In this document: piece by piece, positions 1 to 11,170 of the stretch | Numbering within the stretch: position 1 is the first letter of the stretch | Layout: every line of letters begins with the position of its first letter | Origin: Mucidula mucida | Taxonomy: Eukaryota > Basidiomycota > Agaricomycetes > Agaricales > Physalacriaceae | Reading direction: 5' to 3' | DNA length: 64,000 nucleotides | Assembly: GCA_015501055.1 (NCBI GenBank) | Contig: JADNYV010000022.1 | Span: forward strand, 248,001-312,000 | Notes under the pieces: model-generated | Told to the model about the DNA's origin: nothing | The model's input: only the letters and a program-made list of their open reading frames with translations | The model's database searches: none | Program-made: the position numbers and the translations under genes

Positions 1-430
1 ACGAAGTGGTTCGAGGAGCTCAAAAGGATGAAGCAAGAGCTTATCGGCTCGGGGCAGTATGATGGTGACTCGCTCGTTGCTAGAGCGGCTTTGGTGAGAA
101 CTATTTTCTTTCTCTGCTTATCCTGTACTTACAGTACTAGTTACAACGCGAATACGATCGCATACTTCCTGAGCTGAAGACATTATTAGAAAAGGAGAGA
201 TCGTGGAAGGCCAAGCACGCGCAACGAGACTCTGGTCTTGGTGTGTCCCAAGCATTCGAGATTGGGAAACGATCTACTCTTGAGTCTGTTGTATTTTCTG
301 ACTGATTTTGCGTGACGCTCATGTTCTTCTTAGGCAAGCTCGTATACATGAGCTTCAGGATAACATTACACGCCTGGCTTCCAAGTTGGAGGTTCCTTTG
401 GGCGCACCCCCAGCTTCCGAAGCCGATTGA
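1..430 (+). CDS. Coiled-coil protein, 3' end only
   Basis: The window opens inside this gene. Three exons can be joined. The first runs to a GT donor just after base 94. The second starts after an 'actag' acceptor near 142. The last starts after 'cttcttag' near 335 and ends at TGA 428-430. The joined reading is charged and Leu/Glu/Lys-rich, with heptad-like stretches (KWFEELKRMKQEL, LPELKTLLEKERSWKAK, ELQDNITRLASKL) and a short Pro/Ala tail ending SEAD. This is a coiled-coil C-terminus, as in cytoskeletal, kinetochore or tethering proteins, but I do not recognise the family. The second donor (GTCTGT) is weak, so that junction is tentative. Confidence 0.55.
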
Positions 431-654
431 TTGATATTGTACTTGCAATGCTCACTGTATTATATACTCTGACGTGCGATTTTTTGACGTTGAGACTTGC
501 TTTCCAAATGGGGGATGTACGAGCTGATAACCCAATGATGCGTCATTCTCGCCCTGAAATTTGGTTCCGCGGGAGCAATGTACTATCAAGCAGGCTTTGA
601 TCATACAGGATCATACGTTAAGATAGAATTACAACCAATGATATGGTATACTCA

Positions 655-3102
655 TTAGTAAACATAACGGACTGTGTACAAGGTTCGTCAGTTGTACACA
701 GACGAGGGCTGCGAGACTTACAATCGGGATTTTCATGATCGGTGAGATCGTCAAACGCATGGCTGTGAGCAATGTTCTCGTTCGTGTCCTCTCCACTGGT
801 TTTACTCTCGGCGACTTTCTGAGCCCGGCGCTTGAGGACGTTGAGACGCATCAGACGTGCTCTCAAGAACGCAATAGCCGCGAGCTGAAGGCCATACATG
901 ACGATGTGAGAAATCCAGGCTTTGTAGTATCTCGGCGCATCGTCTGAACGGAAGACCTGTGGACCGACGGAATTCCCTACAGCCCAGGCGCTATGTAATG
1001 TATAAGCTTAAGAGATAACACGAACGGCGTGAATTGGGCTCACACAAAGACGAGGGTTGAGCAACAACTTGCTTCGTTCGCTGCGGTATTTTGTCAGCCG
1101 TCGAATAACTCAAGGAACGGAAGAACGTACTCCCGCAATGTTGCCGGACATGACGGCCAAGTTGAGGGTCGCGACAGCGCCAAATCCTTGTGTGCAGTAG
1201 AACGCTAACAGGAGGCCGACCTTGGTCTTTGCAGACGTTTGAACAGCTACAAAAGGTTGAGTCTCGTTTCTTTGGGACTTTCAAGTAATCAGTCGTACTC
1301 ATGAAGACAATCGTGCCGGCCACATTCGGAAGCGTATAAAGCTGGTCAATGGCTGATGAGCAGTCCGCTTATACAAAGACAGAGAGAACTCACGAAAGCC
1401 AGAAGAAGTTTCTGATTAAGCTTCTTCGACAAGTATGCCGCGCTGAACAGAAATAGCATGATGATGACACCTTGGTATACAAATTAGCCCGAAGCGCGTC
1501 GAAATAAAGCTGAAGCTACCTTGAGCTATAGCGAGGAGGTAAGTCTGCAGGACTGTGAAGCCCTAGCCAAGAGCCATCAGGTGACCATCACCCTAGGTAA
1601 ATTGGATACTTACAAACGCGGTCAAGATAATGTTGGAGAACGCGCCAATACCACCCGTAGGAAGAGCGTTGGTAAACGATATGAGTACAATCGCCCAGAC
1701 AGTCAAATCCTGGAAGGCCTCGACTGCCGTAGGATTCAGCATCCGGCACCATCAAGAGGAATGAAACCGAGTGGCATACCTGCTTGGTGCATCTTGAATT
1801 CCTTGTTCTGAATACCCGTTTCGTTCTTCCTCACACGCTCCGCAATGAGAATACGGTCTTCTTGGCTCCAACATTTTGCGCGCATCGGACTGTCGGGGAG
1901 CCAGTAGCCAACAAACAGGCCCCAAACAAAGGTGACACATCCCAGGAGCTAGACGTCTCATAAACAAATCATCGTAGCAGAAAATTTAGCGCAACTAACA
2001 GTGAACAAGATTTGCCAGTTCTTCAGTTTCGCATGATGAATCTGGGCGATTCCGTATGCAATGAGACCACCAACGCATTGCTGGAATCCATTCATCGAGT
2101 AGAAGGATCCGATGACCAATGCTTGTTCATCGCGAGTATACCACATCGTTGAGCTGTCAACGACGGTTAGAAGGCTCTTAAAACCCATAAATATGCGAAA
2201 GCACGTACAGAAAGACAAAGGCGGGCTGGCAGATACATTCGAACATGCCCAAGAGAGTTCTCACCACAACCAGGCCAGTGAAATTATTGCAAGCTGCTGT
2301 ACATGCCAACACTGCTCCCCAAGCCATAATGCTATGGGGATATAGAACATACACTGAATGATTTAGAGCATACTACGTACTTGAAGGAGAGGTATTTGGC
2401 GATTGGAAGCCGTTGAAGCAGGCGGTTTGTAGGGAACTCCCAAGCAAGACTACAGAGACAATGAGTCCGAATTCCCTAACAGAGGCTGGCAAAACGCACA
2501 TGGCGATATACACTGGAAAATGAGTCAAGGGTTGGTTTAAGTCTAGGCGCGCGATATCCCTTACCACAGGTTGTCAACCAAGCGTATTGTTGCCCAACAA
2601 GGCGTGCGTCTTCTTTGATGCCCATGATAGAGGCAAAGTTAATTGTCCTAAGAATTCTTATTGGGCTACAAAACTGTAGTGCAGGAAATGATGCTACCCT
2701 TTATCCAAGGTCTGTGCGACTGCTGAATGTCAGAATGGCAATGCGCGCCTTGTGCTCTGTACTCACAGTATGTCACAATCATTACAACCTGAACAACAGT
2801 TTATGAGTACTGAAAGGCATGAGGTGGGAGAAGGAAGCCTCACCAAGACGCGTTTATGAACCATCCACCGAAGACGCCTATTGGTTTCGTCGTCTATAAC
2901 AATGGGCGTGGAAGATTGTGCGGCGAAAAAGTTCGCGACTTCGTCGTCGATACCAGCATGGCGAGCTATCGGGCGTCTTGAACAAGTGCGTCGCGGAACA
3001 ATGAATGAAGAAAGACCCACGTTGACCGGTAGATCCACTGCGAATAGAGCCCTTTTCGTAGTCCTCCATCATCTCACTAACGTGCTTGCCCGTTTCCGTC
3101 AT
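655..3102 (-). CDS. MFS transporter, allantoate permease (Dal5-like) family
   Basis: Plasma-membrane carrier of the anion:cation symporter branch of the MFS, which moves small organic anions such as allantoate, ureidosuccinate or vitamins. Reading leftward, blocks typical of the family appear in order: DDETNRRLRWMVHKRVL before TM1, then AQTLDK and NFASIMGIKEDARLVGQQY, the mid-loop WLPDSPMRAKCWSQEDR with ERVRKNETGIQNKEFK, then VEAFQDLTVWAIVLISFTNA, and the diagnostic tail FDDLTDHENPDF followed by RYVY and TAA at 655-657. About ten short introns interrupt it. The start chosen is ATG 3100-3102 (MTETGKHVSEMMEDYEKG). The join from there into the conserved frame needs either a weak GTCTTT donor or an indel, so the 5' end is uncertain. 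Substrate cannot be told from sequence. Confidence 0.85.
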
Positions 3103-3425
3103 GGTGTCCTGTGTACCTCTGAAGGATCCGGATGGGAGCCTGAGAATCGAGGGGAAAAGAAGCCATGTCTTTATAGCTGCAAGCCGGATGGAGAATTTTG
3201 AGGTCGTGTGATGATCGCGGCTTGGCTTGTGTATTCTTCTTCCGCAACAAAATATATCACTACCCCAGGCGAGAACGGACCATGGGGAACTTCCGGATGA
3301 TTTTCCCCACACCGGGCCGCTGGCGTGGCCCGGTGCAACCGTATCAATCATCAGATCAGCTTCAAAAAGCCCCGGCTTAGAGCCAAAAGCTCCGCCTTGA
3401 ATTCCTTTCAACAACACCGCCAACA
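3103..3425. other. Intergenic, divergent MFS / GH105 promoter
   Basis: About 320 bases between the divergent MFS permease and GH105 genes. Reading both strands I find no open frame with family character. A 6-bp GC stem around 3313-3332 is the only visible structure. The region presumably holds both promoters. Confidence 0.4.
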
Positions 3426-4850
3426 ATGTCGGAGAGAAACATCAATCCGCGCAAAGTGTGTACGCCACGCCAACGTACATACCAGATTTTTCTCACATCC
3501 TGTATCAGGTCGCCGCTGTGAAGCACATCCGAAACTTGATCAACTGCCTTGTTAATATCAAGGATGAGACTGGCGAATTCCTTTTGACTCTCCCAGATGG
3601 CAGAATCATTGATACGAAAGGCTGGAACGATTGGGAGGTACGCAGACCAAATAACGCGCCTGTCACTTTCTGATCATCTGTCGTTACCAGTGGACGCATG
3701 GTGTCGGTCAGTCACCTCAATCTTCCGATCACCGCAGGCTCACCTGAGCTCATTGAGTATAGGGCTGTATGGCGTACTCAAATTCCACGAAATAACCGGC
3801 GATCAAGAGGCGCTTGACATCGCACTAGCCTGGTTCAAGGCGCGCTTCGAGATAGGAACGACCAAGGTACGTGATATCTAACACTGAACTTGGGCCAACG
3901 AGGTCTGAAATCCATGCGAATAGAATGTTAATACCATGTCGCCCTTGCTCACGGCTGCGTACCTACATGAAGGCAAAAAGGCGAACTATCTGGTTCATCT
4001 GGATTCATGGGCCGAGTGGGTGATGTACGAAATGCCGAGAACAGAGGAGGGTGGTCTGCAACATATCACCTATCTCACACCCAACTACCAGCAACTCTGG
4101 GATGATACTTTGATGATGACAGTGTTGCCTCTCGCAAAGATTGGATTAGTCTTGAATCGTCCTGCATATGTGGAAGAGGCGAAGCGTCAGTTCATCCTGC
4201 AGTAAGTGCCGGTACGTTCGCTTGTTGCAACGAAGCTGAAAATATCTTCAGTATAAGTACTTGCAAGACATCCAAACGGGACTCTGGTTCCATGGTGAGT
4301 AATTTGAAATGACTTGTTTCGAAAACTTACCTTCGCGTTCAGGTTGGACGTTTGACGGTCGCCATCATTTCGGACGCGCTCTGTGGGGTCGAGGCAACTG
4401 CTGGGTTACAGTAGCCATTCCAGATTTCATCGACATGCTGCAGCTTCCAGAGACTGACAGCGTCCGGCTCTTCTTTTGACTTCCCTGGTCGCGCAAATCG
4501 ATGCCCTCGTGAAATGTCAGGACGAAAAGACCGGTCTATGGCACACGATCCTTGACGATCCTACCTCATATTTGGAGTCGTCGTGTACAGCCGGATTTGC
4601 GTATGGGATACTGAAGGCAATACGTTTACGACTCATTCCGAGGGAAGAGAGATACGTCAACTGCGCGAAAAAGGCAATCCAATCGATACTTGACAATATC
4701 ACCAACGATGGGGAGCTGAAGTTGGTATCTTTTGGGACGCCCGTATTCGATAACCTCGACGAGTATAAGCAGATACCACTGACGAGTATGCCGTACGGCC
4801 AGAGTTTGGCGCTTCTAGCTGTGACGGAACATCTTAGAACATTCCTATAA
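3426..4850 (+). CDS. Glycoside hydrolase family 105 (unsaturated rhamnogalacturonyl hydrolase-like)
   Basis: Family 105 (alpha/alpha)6-barrel enzymes cleave the unsaturated uronyl residue from products of rhamnogalacturonan or pectin lyases. Blocks seen in order: GEFLLTLPDGRIIDTKGWND, WEWTHGVGLYGVLKFHEITGD, MSPLLTAAYLHEGKKANY, a GGLQHITYLTPNYQQLWDDT segment (the D-D pair is the usual catalytic area), TFDGRHHFGRALWGRGNCW, and DALVKCQDEKTGLWHTILDD, ending at TAA 4848-4850. No clear secretion signal is visible, so an intracellular enzyme acting on imported oligosaccharides is plausible. Two frame breaks: just after the ATG (3426, MSERNINPRK) at 3456-3460, and at 4474-4477, where TTTT would have to be TTTTT. 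Family assignment is firm; the exact N-terminus is not. Confidence 0.88.
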
Positions 4851-5015
4851 AGTAGCAATGTAGAGAGAGCCTTTTGTTGACAGATCCGCATGTCAAGGCG
4901 GAGCGAACGAGGTACCGTGTCGCACTAGTTCTGATGCATGTCTTAAAAGACGAAAATAATGTTTTGACTCTTGAGCGGCACGTTGGAAACTGTAACCGGA
5001 GTACATGGATCGTGC

Positions 5016-5306
5016 TCATTCCCCCCTCACACGCAAACCATTCAAGACGCAGCTGAATCCCTCAGTCGCTCTTGGAAGGATGGGTAAAGACATCATGCAA
5101 AGTTTGATGCTGAGAGTCGAATGAGTGGTATCAAGAAATATGATATAAAAACAAACTTCAGACGAGGCCAATACCCACCCTATCAAGAAGCGCGATGGAT
5201 GCAACCACGAAAGGGTTGGTCCAGTACCAAAGAGGGTTTGCCTATAGAAGAAGACAGGAGTGTCAAGGACAGATGTAGGAGAACGGATGAAGGGCTCACC
5301 GAATGA
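5016..5306 (-). pseudogene. Possible small gene or relic, paralogue copy A
   Basis: Reading leftward from ATG 5304-5306 the frame opens MSFGEPFIRSPTSVLD and continues to TCA at about 5016, roughly 97 codons. It sits 70-80 bases downstream of a TATA-like element at 5378-5385. The part encoding WLHPSRFLIGWVLASSEVCF aligns with copy B near 7560-7640, where the equivalent reading is ASRFLFG followed by TGA in place of the Trp codon. No domain, signal peptide or membrane pattern identifies the product. The 3' part may be intronic. It could be a fast-evolving lineage-specific gene or a fragment. Confidence 0.25.
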
Positions 5307-7556
5307 CATCGTACTCCGCTCGCAGACCAAGCATAGGTGGGGGAAAGTGCCCAAGTGTCACAAGCACCAGAGCAAGCCTTTTATAGACGAGAGGGATTAT
5401 CAGCTTCCAGATGGGGGTTCCAACTGCATGCCATCGATAACGAGTTTCAGAGTCCGAGGGAAAGCGGGATAAGGAAAAGGCCGGCTATTGCACCAACATG
5501 ACGGACCTCATTCTTCAACATCAGGCAGGATTTCGGAAACCTCCGAGCACGAACTACACTGTACATAAGGAGCCATTTGAAGTCTTTTAACCTCTTGGGA
5601 GCACCTACTGCTGATGCTCGGCGAAAGGATAAGAAACGGCACACTAAGCTAGACGTCTCAGCGACAGGGTGTAGTGGATGCCAGAGTCCACTTACGAATG
5701 AAGCGCACTGCTCCCGCGAACCACCAATTGCCGATGTGAAAGAGAACCGCATGCTTTCAAAGCTCGAAAATAGAATGGGTGATGGATACGGAACAGTGTC
5801 TCTGTGACCTGGGGCACAAGAAGTACAACGTTTGAATGGCTCAACTGTGAAGTCAGCACGCTAGCTGATGTCAATGGGGTCGATTGTAATTGAGATGTCA
5901 AGCGCTGCCGAAAAAAACCTGGCATCCACGTGAAACGCAAGACATGAGCATCTAGGATACTCACTGAGCAATTGACGGACGATCGGGACCTTTGCGGAAG
6001 TGGCGAGCTGCGTCCAATATACATCGTTTGTAACGACAATAGCGAACGTGCATATACTAAAACGACTAGGATTTGGGACCTGGCGAGTTGCTAGCACTTG
6101 AATTGTCCATCCTGTCAGCTCTTGTCAATGGCACATGTGGTCTCAACAATACGGCTAATCGTTGGAGGCACCGACATATGCATTCCAGGATTCCTACGTT
6201 CGACGATGACCGTTGGGATACAAAGTCTTGATGTACAATGCTCAACTATCCTGTCGTTGTCCGTAGGCATGCGCATTAAGAATATTAGCTTGACTGAAAG
6301 CGGAGCATGGTATTGGGCGATTTATATGCGCACTCCGCTTTTGGCCGACATCCTGAAACTCGCATCCTTTACCGAGTTCGGTCCCAGAAAATGAGACTGG
6401 TGAATAAAACGTGGAAGAGGATGGAGTTGAAGGATGTTTGGCGGGGCTGTGGGAATTCGCAGAAGAGGATGGGACATCGTGTCACGGTCAGAGCAAGTAG
6501 ATCGATAATGCAACACCACATAAAATGTCTTTGTGATGGCTCTCCTCGAGGTCCTGCCTGTCCTGGTGAGGTCGTTGGATAGCCAGATATCCTTGCCGCT
6601 TGGAAACTAAATATTGACCGATTTGGAGGGGCTAGAGCGACCCATACTGACGCTCAACATTACAGGACCAGCAAAAAGTATGAGATCACGTTCAGTAGAT
6701 AAATGAGAACTCGCATTAGGGAATTAGAGACGGTTCTATGCACATCTACCCTGCTCCTAGTGTGTTTCTTCCTCTCGTGCAACAGGAAGTGGAATTTTCG
6801 TCGATAGCATCGCAGACTTTGTTTGGGGCGCAACGATGAAGTCGCCGTCGACAGCAGGCCGGCGTCAAGGCATCGAGCTATTCTTTATCACGTAAATGGA
6901 ATCGGAACCCTCGGGATAGAGGCAGGTCGCCGTCGACGACGCTTAGAGGAGAGGGGATTCGGCAGTATCCGAGGGCGAAACGCGTTCAAGCTTATTTTTT
7001 TCTGAAGGAACGCGATACTGGCGATCGCTGTTAATTTCGTAGCACGAATAATCGAGAGCTAATTTACGCGTGCTCGCATGGACATGGACGCACGAGCCAC
7101 CATCAGTAACGTTGTACCTGCTGAGTTTAGAAAGAAGGGAATAGCCTTGCATCACACGGCGGAGTTGGAAAGTCGAGATATCTGCTGTAGCTATCAGATA
7201 AGTAGCTATAGTTCGGAGTTGCTGATGACAGGGTATCATCAGAAGAAGCGCGCCTGATGAGTATACGACAGGCGGAGTCAGAAAAAAGGATAGTGAAAGA
7301 GCTTACATGCGGCAGGGAAACCATACGAGGCGAATATAGAAAGATGTCAACAAGTGAAGATCTCAATTGAGTGGAATAATCCAAGAGACAACATCACAAG
7401 TGTAGTAGTACAGCTCCATCAATCCCACACATGGAACCATGCTGGACGCAGTTGTTTACATGTGGGCCCTTGCCTGGATTAATAAGGACGTCGCCCAAAA
7501 GTGGGGATCTGTAAGAGACGCGTCAACGAGAGCAGGCGGCAAGACACAAGAAAGAC

Positions 7557-7785
7557 CTACTTCAAACGAAGCCGATATTCACCCAAACAAGAAGCGCGAT
7601 GCAAAGCAAACGCGCACAGGTTGGTCCGACGCTGAGAGTAAAGGACCGCACTGCCAAGACGAGTTAGAAGTGTGGCGTAGGGGGAGAAACGTATAACCTG
7701 CCTCACGAGGAATGCCTGAGCGGCGCGACCAAGTGGGGGATCGAGTCCAAGTTGCAAAAGACGCCGTAGAGGCTTTTATATGCAC
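7557..7785 (-). pseudogene. Relic, paralogue copy B
   Basis: Downstream of a TATA-like element (7773-7780, CTTTTATA on the plus strand), this segment matches copy A at about 5158-5230 over some 70 bases with clear but diverged similarity. The frame corresponding to copy A reads ASRFLFG, then TGA where copy A has the Trp of FLIGWVLASS, then ISASFEVGL. The stop suggests decay, although the single-base loss common elsewhere in this window could also explain it. The product family is unknown. Confidence 0.25.
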
Positions 7786-8108
7786 AAGGGCTGCAGGCTT
7801 GGTCAGCCCATCGATAACAATTCAAGGTCCGAATGATGGTCCAAGCGACGAGCTCAATGTAGGCGAGCCGTCCTGGTGGATCCTTGTGGACAGTACGGGA
7901 GATGCCGAGATCCGGCGAACCGGCTTTGCTGCTGCCAAATAGGCACCATCACCGTTGCAATTTCCTTACTCCCATCTCATTCTTCATCGTCTTGCAGGTT
8001 GTGAGGCAGTGTAGTCGTTGGTCAGTAGGCTGAGGGTGCTGTGAGGTGCATTGCTCGTTATTCTTACCAAATCCAAATTTTTTGTACTTACCCCTCAGAA
8101 GATTTAGA

Positions 8109-8896
8109 ATGGCGTTCCAGTTTTCTAGGAAGGGTTGCTTCAAGTGCGGAAATCGTGAGTCAACTACCACCGGATTGGGCTTTTTCTTATGTTACTTCAG
8201 TCGGTCACATTGCCGAGAACTGTTCCTCCGAGCAGCGGTTGTGCTACAACTGTCGCCAACCGGGACATGAGTCCTCTGCTTGTCCTTCTCCGCGCACTGT
8301 CTCTGCGAAACAGTGCTACTCCTGCGGCGGCGTCGGACACATCCAAGGTCTGTCCTTACAATGCTTTTGGATCATTACCTATACCGACCTGGATCAGCGG
8401 AATGCCCTAGCTTGAGGATTCAACAAGGGGCAGCGGGTCAAAAGTGCTACGTATGTCTTGTCTGCTTGGTATTCCATTCAGGATTTTAAGCATATCCTGT
8501 GCAGAATTGCGGTCGCATTGGCCACATTGCACGGGCTTGCCCGACTGCAGCTGGCGGTGGTTTTGCGTCCCGCGCTCCACCTCCCGGAAGGTCGCTCAAC
8601 ACCTCCACATTGCCTCCGGTGAAGTGTTACAGGTGTGGTGGCCCGAACCATATGGCTAGGTATGTTCCATCTTGCTCGTTTTGCACCCCAGCATCTTAAC
8701 GCCAGGCGTAGGGACTGTTTGGCTACTCCCGGAACGTTAAGCGAAGGTGCTATGGCTGCCAACAAGAACAAGACTTGCTACAAATGCCAACAAGAAGGTC
8801 ACGTACGTATCCTTTTTTTCTCCCCTGAACGAATCGTCCTTAAATGAGTCTTAGATTGCGAGGGACTGCCCCGAGGCCGACACTTTTGTCGCCTAG
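8109..8896 (+). CDS. CCHC zinc-knuckle nucleic-acid-binding protein (Gis2/CNBP-like)
   Basis: Small cytoplasmic RNA/single-strand DNA binding protein of the CNBP / yeast Gis2 / fission-yeast Byr3 family, linked to translation control and stress granules. Splicing six exons gives six C-x2-C-x4-H-x4-C knuckles: CFKCGNLGHIAENC, CYNCRQPGHESSAC, CYSCGGVGHIQAEC, CYNCGRIGHIARAC, CYRCGGPNHMARDC and CYKCQQEGHIARDC. A short Gly/Ala/Pro linker separates knuckles four and five. Start is ATG 8109-8111 (MAFQFSRKGCFKC); stop is TAG 8894-8896. Yeast Gis2 has seven knuckles, so this copy is one short. Every intron is GT-AG and 45-60 nt, and no frame repair is needed. Confidence 0.93.
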
Positions 8897-9361
8897 TTAT
8901 ATGCTTACTGATGTATCACGCTCGTGCTTTCCGTATTTACCGCGTTCAATCTCAGTACCTACCTTTATTCGTTGTTAGGTATTTTTTATTTCGTGTAGAG
9001 CCTGTAAGTAAAAGCAGTCAGACCGAAGTGTAAATGAATTTTGTAATCGTCACTGTCTGATACCGCGAACATGCCGATCCGATTCTCATCTGCCTTTCTT
9101 GGCGAAGTATCAAAAATGATGGTTTTGAGGAACGATAGAAGTTGATGACCACGGACACATAGACATGGTTTAGTATGGTACATTTAACAAGAGTAGAGAT
9201 GTAGAAGAGTTACAACTTGGACTTGGATTCTGTCAGAACTCTCACTGTAAATCCAATCCTAGGGAAGTGACATTTGAAGACACCAAATGAACTAGTTGTT
9301 TCAAGAACATATTCTTCTTGGCTAAGACCAATAAGTCTTCCTGTTGTTGGGAAGGCACGTC
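8897..9361. other. Convergent 3' flanks, no gene seen
   Basis: About 465 bases between the ends of the zinc-knuckle gene (+) and the GST-like gene (-). AT-rich with short frames only, presumably two 3' UTRs and terminators. I see nothing else in it. Confidence 0.4.
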
Positions 9362-10613
9362 CTATGGAGAGGCGTCAGTCCCAATACAACGATAGGCGGA
9401 AAGCGGAGTACCCGTGTCGTCCGGTGTCACTTGGACAATCTCTCCATCTTTGAGTCCTAGGCGCATGGCTTCCACGAGATCAAAGCCTACGACAAAGTAA
9501 TCCTCGTGTGTGCCAGATGCAATCCTCTTAGCAGCTTCATCACCCGTGATTTTTGTGACAGACAAAGTCGACTTCAGGTTACTCAAGTACTCTGTCGTTC
9601 TAGATAACCACTGAAAGGTGCCTGTATAAGAGTACAGTACGAGAGAATGAAGGAAACCTTGCCTTGAGGGTGCGAGGAGCTTTTTTCTCGTCAAAGACAG
9701 ACTCAGTCCCCGGTGCGGCTTTGATCCAAGACAGGATGAAATGCAGCGAGACATCAGCCAAACTCGGAGATGTTGTATCAAACAACCATTCCCGCCCATC
9801 GCCAAGTTGTTCTTCCGAGAGGGCCTGAATGAATGAAGGTGATGCGTCAGTCAACAAATGATTAGCATCATTGACGCGACTTGCAATGTGAGATGCGATC
9901 AGACTTAAATTCTTGCCGCGTACATTGATCATCGATGCGGCTGAGATGGAGGGTACATTCGAAAACTTGGTGGCATCAGGAATGTTGAGTAAGAAACGAA
10001 GACTAAACTTGAATCCTTACTGCGGCGCGGTCCTGGAGGAAGACCTCTGGAAACTTTTCCCATTGCAGAAAGACGGGCCCCAGTGGGAACAGAACACTGT
10101 CGGTGTAGTGCTTGGCGTAGATCTTTATGGCGCTAGCATCTGAGCCTCCACCTTTTCGCGGGGGAAATAGAGTTCCATAGCCCTGCGAAATTGGAAACCG
10201 TCGTTCGAGGGTGGATGCAATCAGACTAAAAACAATCAGAACATGGAACGTAGGTCATTGATCCGGGCTCGCCTTGTATCGCAGTAGATGTCATTCCCGA
10301 TAGCAAGGATAGGAATACGGCGGTATCCCAGCCCAAGAAAATCTGTGATTTCGGGGCGGGGGAGAAACGACTTTACCTGCGGATTGGTGGAGCATCAGAA
10401 ATGTGCATATGAGTTGGAGGACACGCACATTGACGGTGTGATGAGGAATCTGCTTGATATATAGAATATGTTCGAGTTTTCGAGCGAATGGAGAGGCATC
10501 GTAGCTGATATATTGACAATCCGAGATAGATAGAAATACCGCCAATCCGATACGTCAGTAACGAGGTCCAACCATAACAACTGAGGCCATTACCGGTAGT
10601 AGATCACAGACAT
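9362..10613 (-). CDS. Glutathione S-transferase-like protein
   Basis: The N-terminal thioredoxin fold is recognisable: after a six-codon first exon (MSVIYY from ATG 10611-10613) an intron leads into RYDASPFARKLEHILYIKQI, the usual S-P-F/Y-x-x-K site of fungal GSTs, then ITDFLGLGYRRIPILAIGND with the cis-Pro (IPIL) and YCDTSLIASTLERRFP. The all-helical C-terminal domain includes LTDASPSFIQALSEEQLGDG, WLFDTTSPSLADVSLHFIL and a distinctive tail with GTHEDYFVVGFDLVEAM, ending at TAG 9362-9364. Probably a cytosolic detoxification or conjugation enzyme. The intron at about 9622-9662 has a GC donor (gcaagg), and the next exon needs one extra base to stay in frame. Confidence 0.78.
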
Positions 10614-11170
10614 GGTGGTCAGCGTTCAAGAGCGCGTAAGGACATCGGGGTAGTTTTGTTCCGCTCGACGGTTGACGTCCACGTGAATGCTCGCGTATAT
10701 GTAGAAGCCGGACACTGTACCGCAGCGTGTGTGGCGGTGTCCAACAGTAAATCGGGAATTACAAGAGTTCATCAAAGGGCCGAGCGCCCCGATGTAAGGC
10801 GTTGAGTGTTTCCATTGAGGCGCAATGTCTGAACTTGGTAAGACTGCGCAGGGGTCAAGCTACCGGAAGCAACGCAAAAAAAAGTCTCGCCCGCCAGCGC
10901 CTCCAAATGGACACGGAAGATGCAAAGCCGCCCACACAATTCAAAAGCGGACAACGGAGAGGGGGAGGGAGAACGCTGGGGTAGAATGCCAGGGACTTGG
11001 GTGATCGGGGGCTGCCGTGAGAATGCAGTGCTGAGAGTCATTGCCTCGTTTCGCGCAACTATATTTCAGTCGCCAGTGTGACGTGAGCCAGCTCTCTCTC
11101 TTCTCCATCAACTGGTCGTCGTCGCCGTCGTCAAGATCTCCCTTTCATCACTAAACAGCGACTAGCCATT
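10614..11170. other. Promoter region of GST-like and chitin synthase genes
   Basis: About 560 bases between two divergent genes. A pyrimidine-rich stretch with TCGTCG triplets (about 11107-11155) lies just upstream of the chitin synthase ATG, as is common in basidiomycete promoters. The open frames here have no family character. Confidence 0.4.

Larger units (their letters stand above)
4851..8108. other. Gene-poor region with two diverged paralogous minus-strand segments
   Basis: No gene in these 3.3 kb matches a family I know. Short frames exist on both strands but lack conserved blocks. One structure is clear: the segment read leftward from about 5390 to 5150 recurs, diverged but in the same order, from about 7785 to 7560. 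Each copy has a CTTTTATA (TATAAAAG on the minus strand), a CCCCCAC run about 35-40 nt downstream, and about 170-190 nt further a shared stretch containing CAAGAAGCGCGATG and GGTTGGTCC on the plus strand. These look like the promoters and first exons of two paralogues, one or both decayed. Confidence 0.5.

Noticed and set aside
3313..3332. CGGGCC...GGCCCG hairpin, possible terminator or operator
   Set aside because: A six-base stem in a GC-rich stretch is expected by chance, and such terminators are not used by RNA polymerase II genes.
10772..11041. 89-codon minus-strand ORF in the chitin synthase promoter
   Set aside because: No similarity pattern, and composition matches the surrounding promoter.
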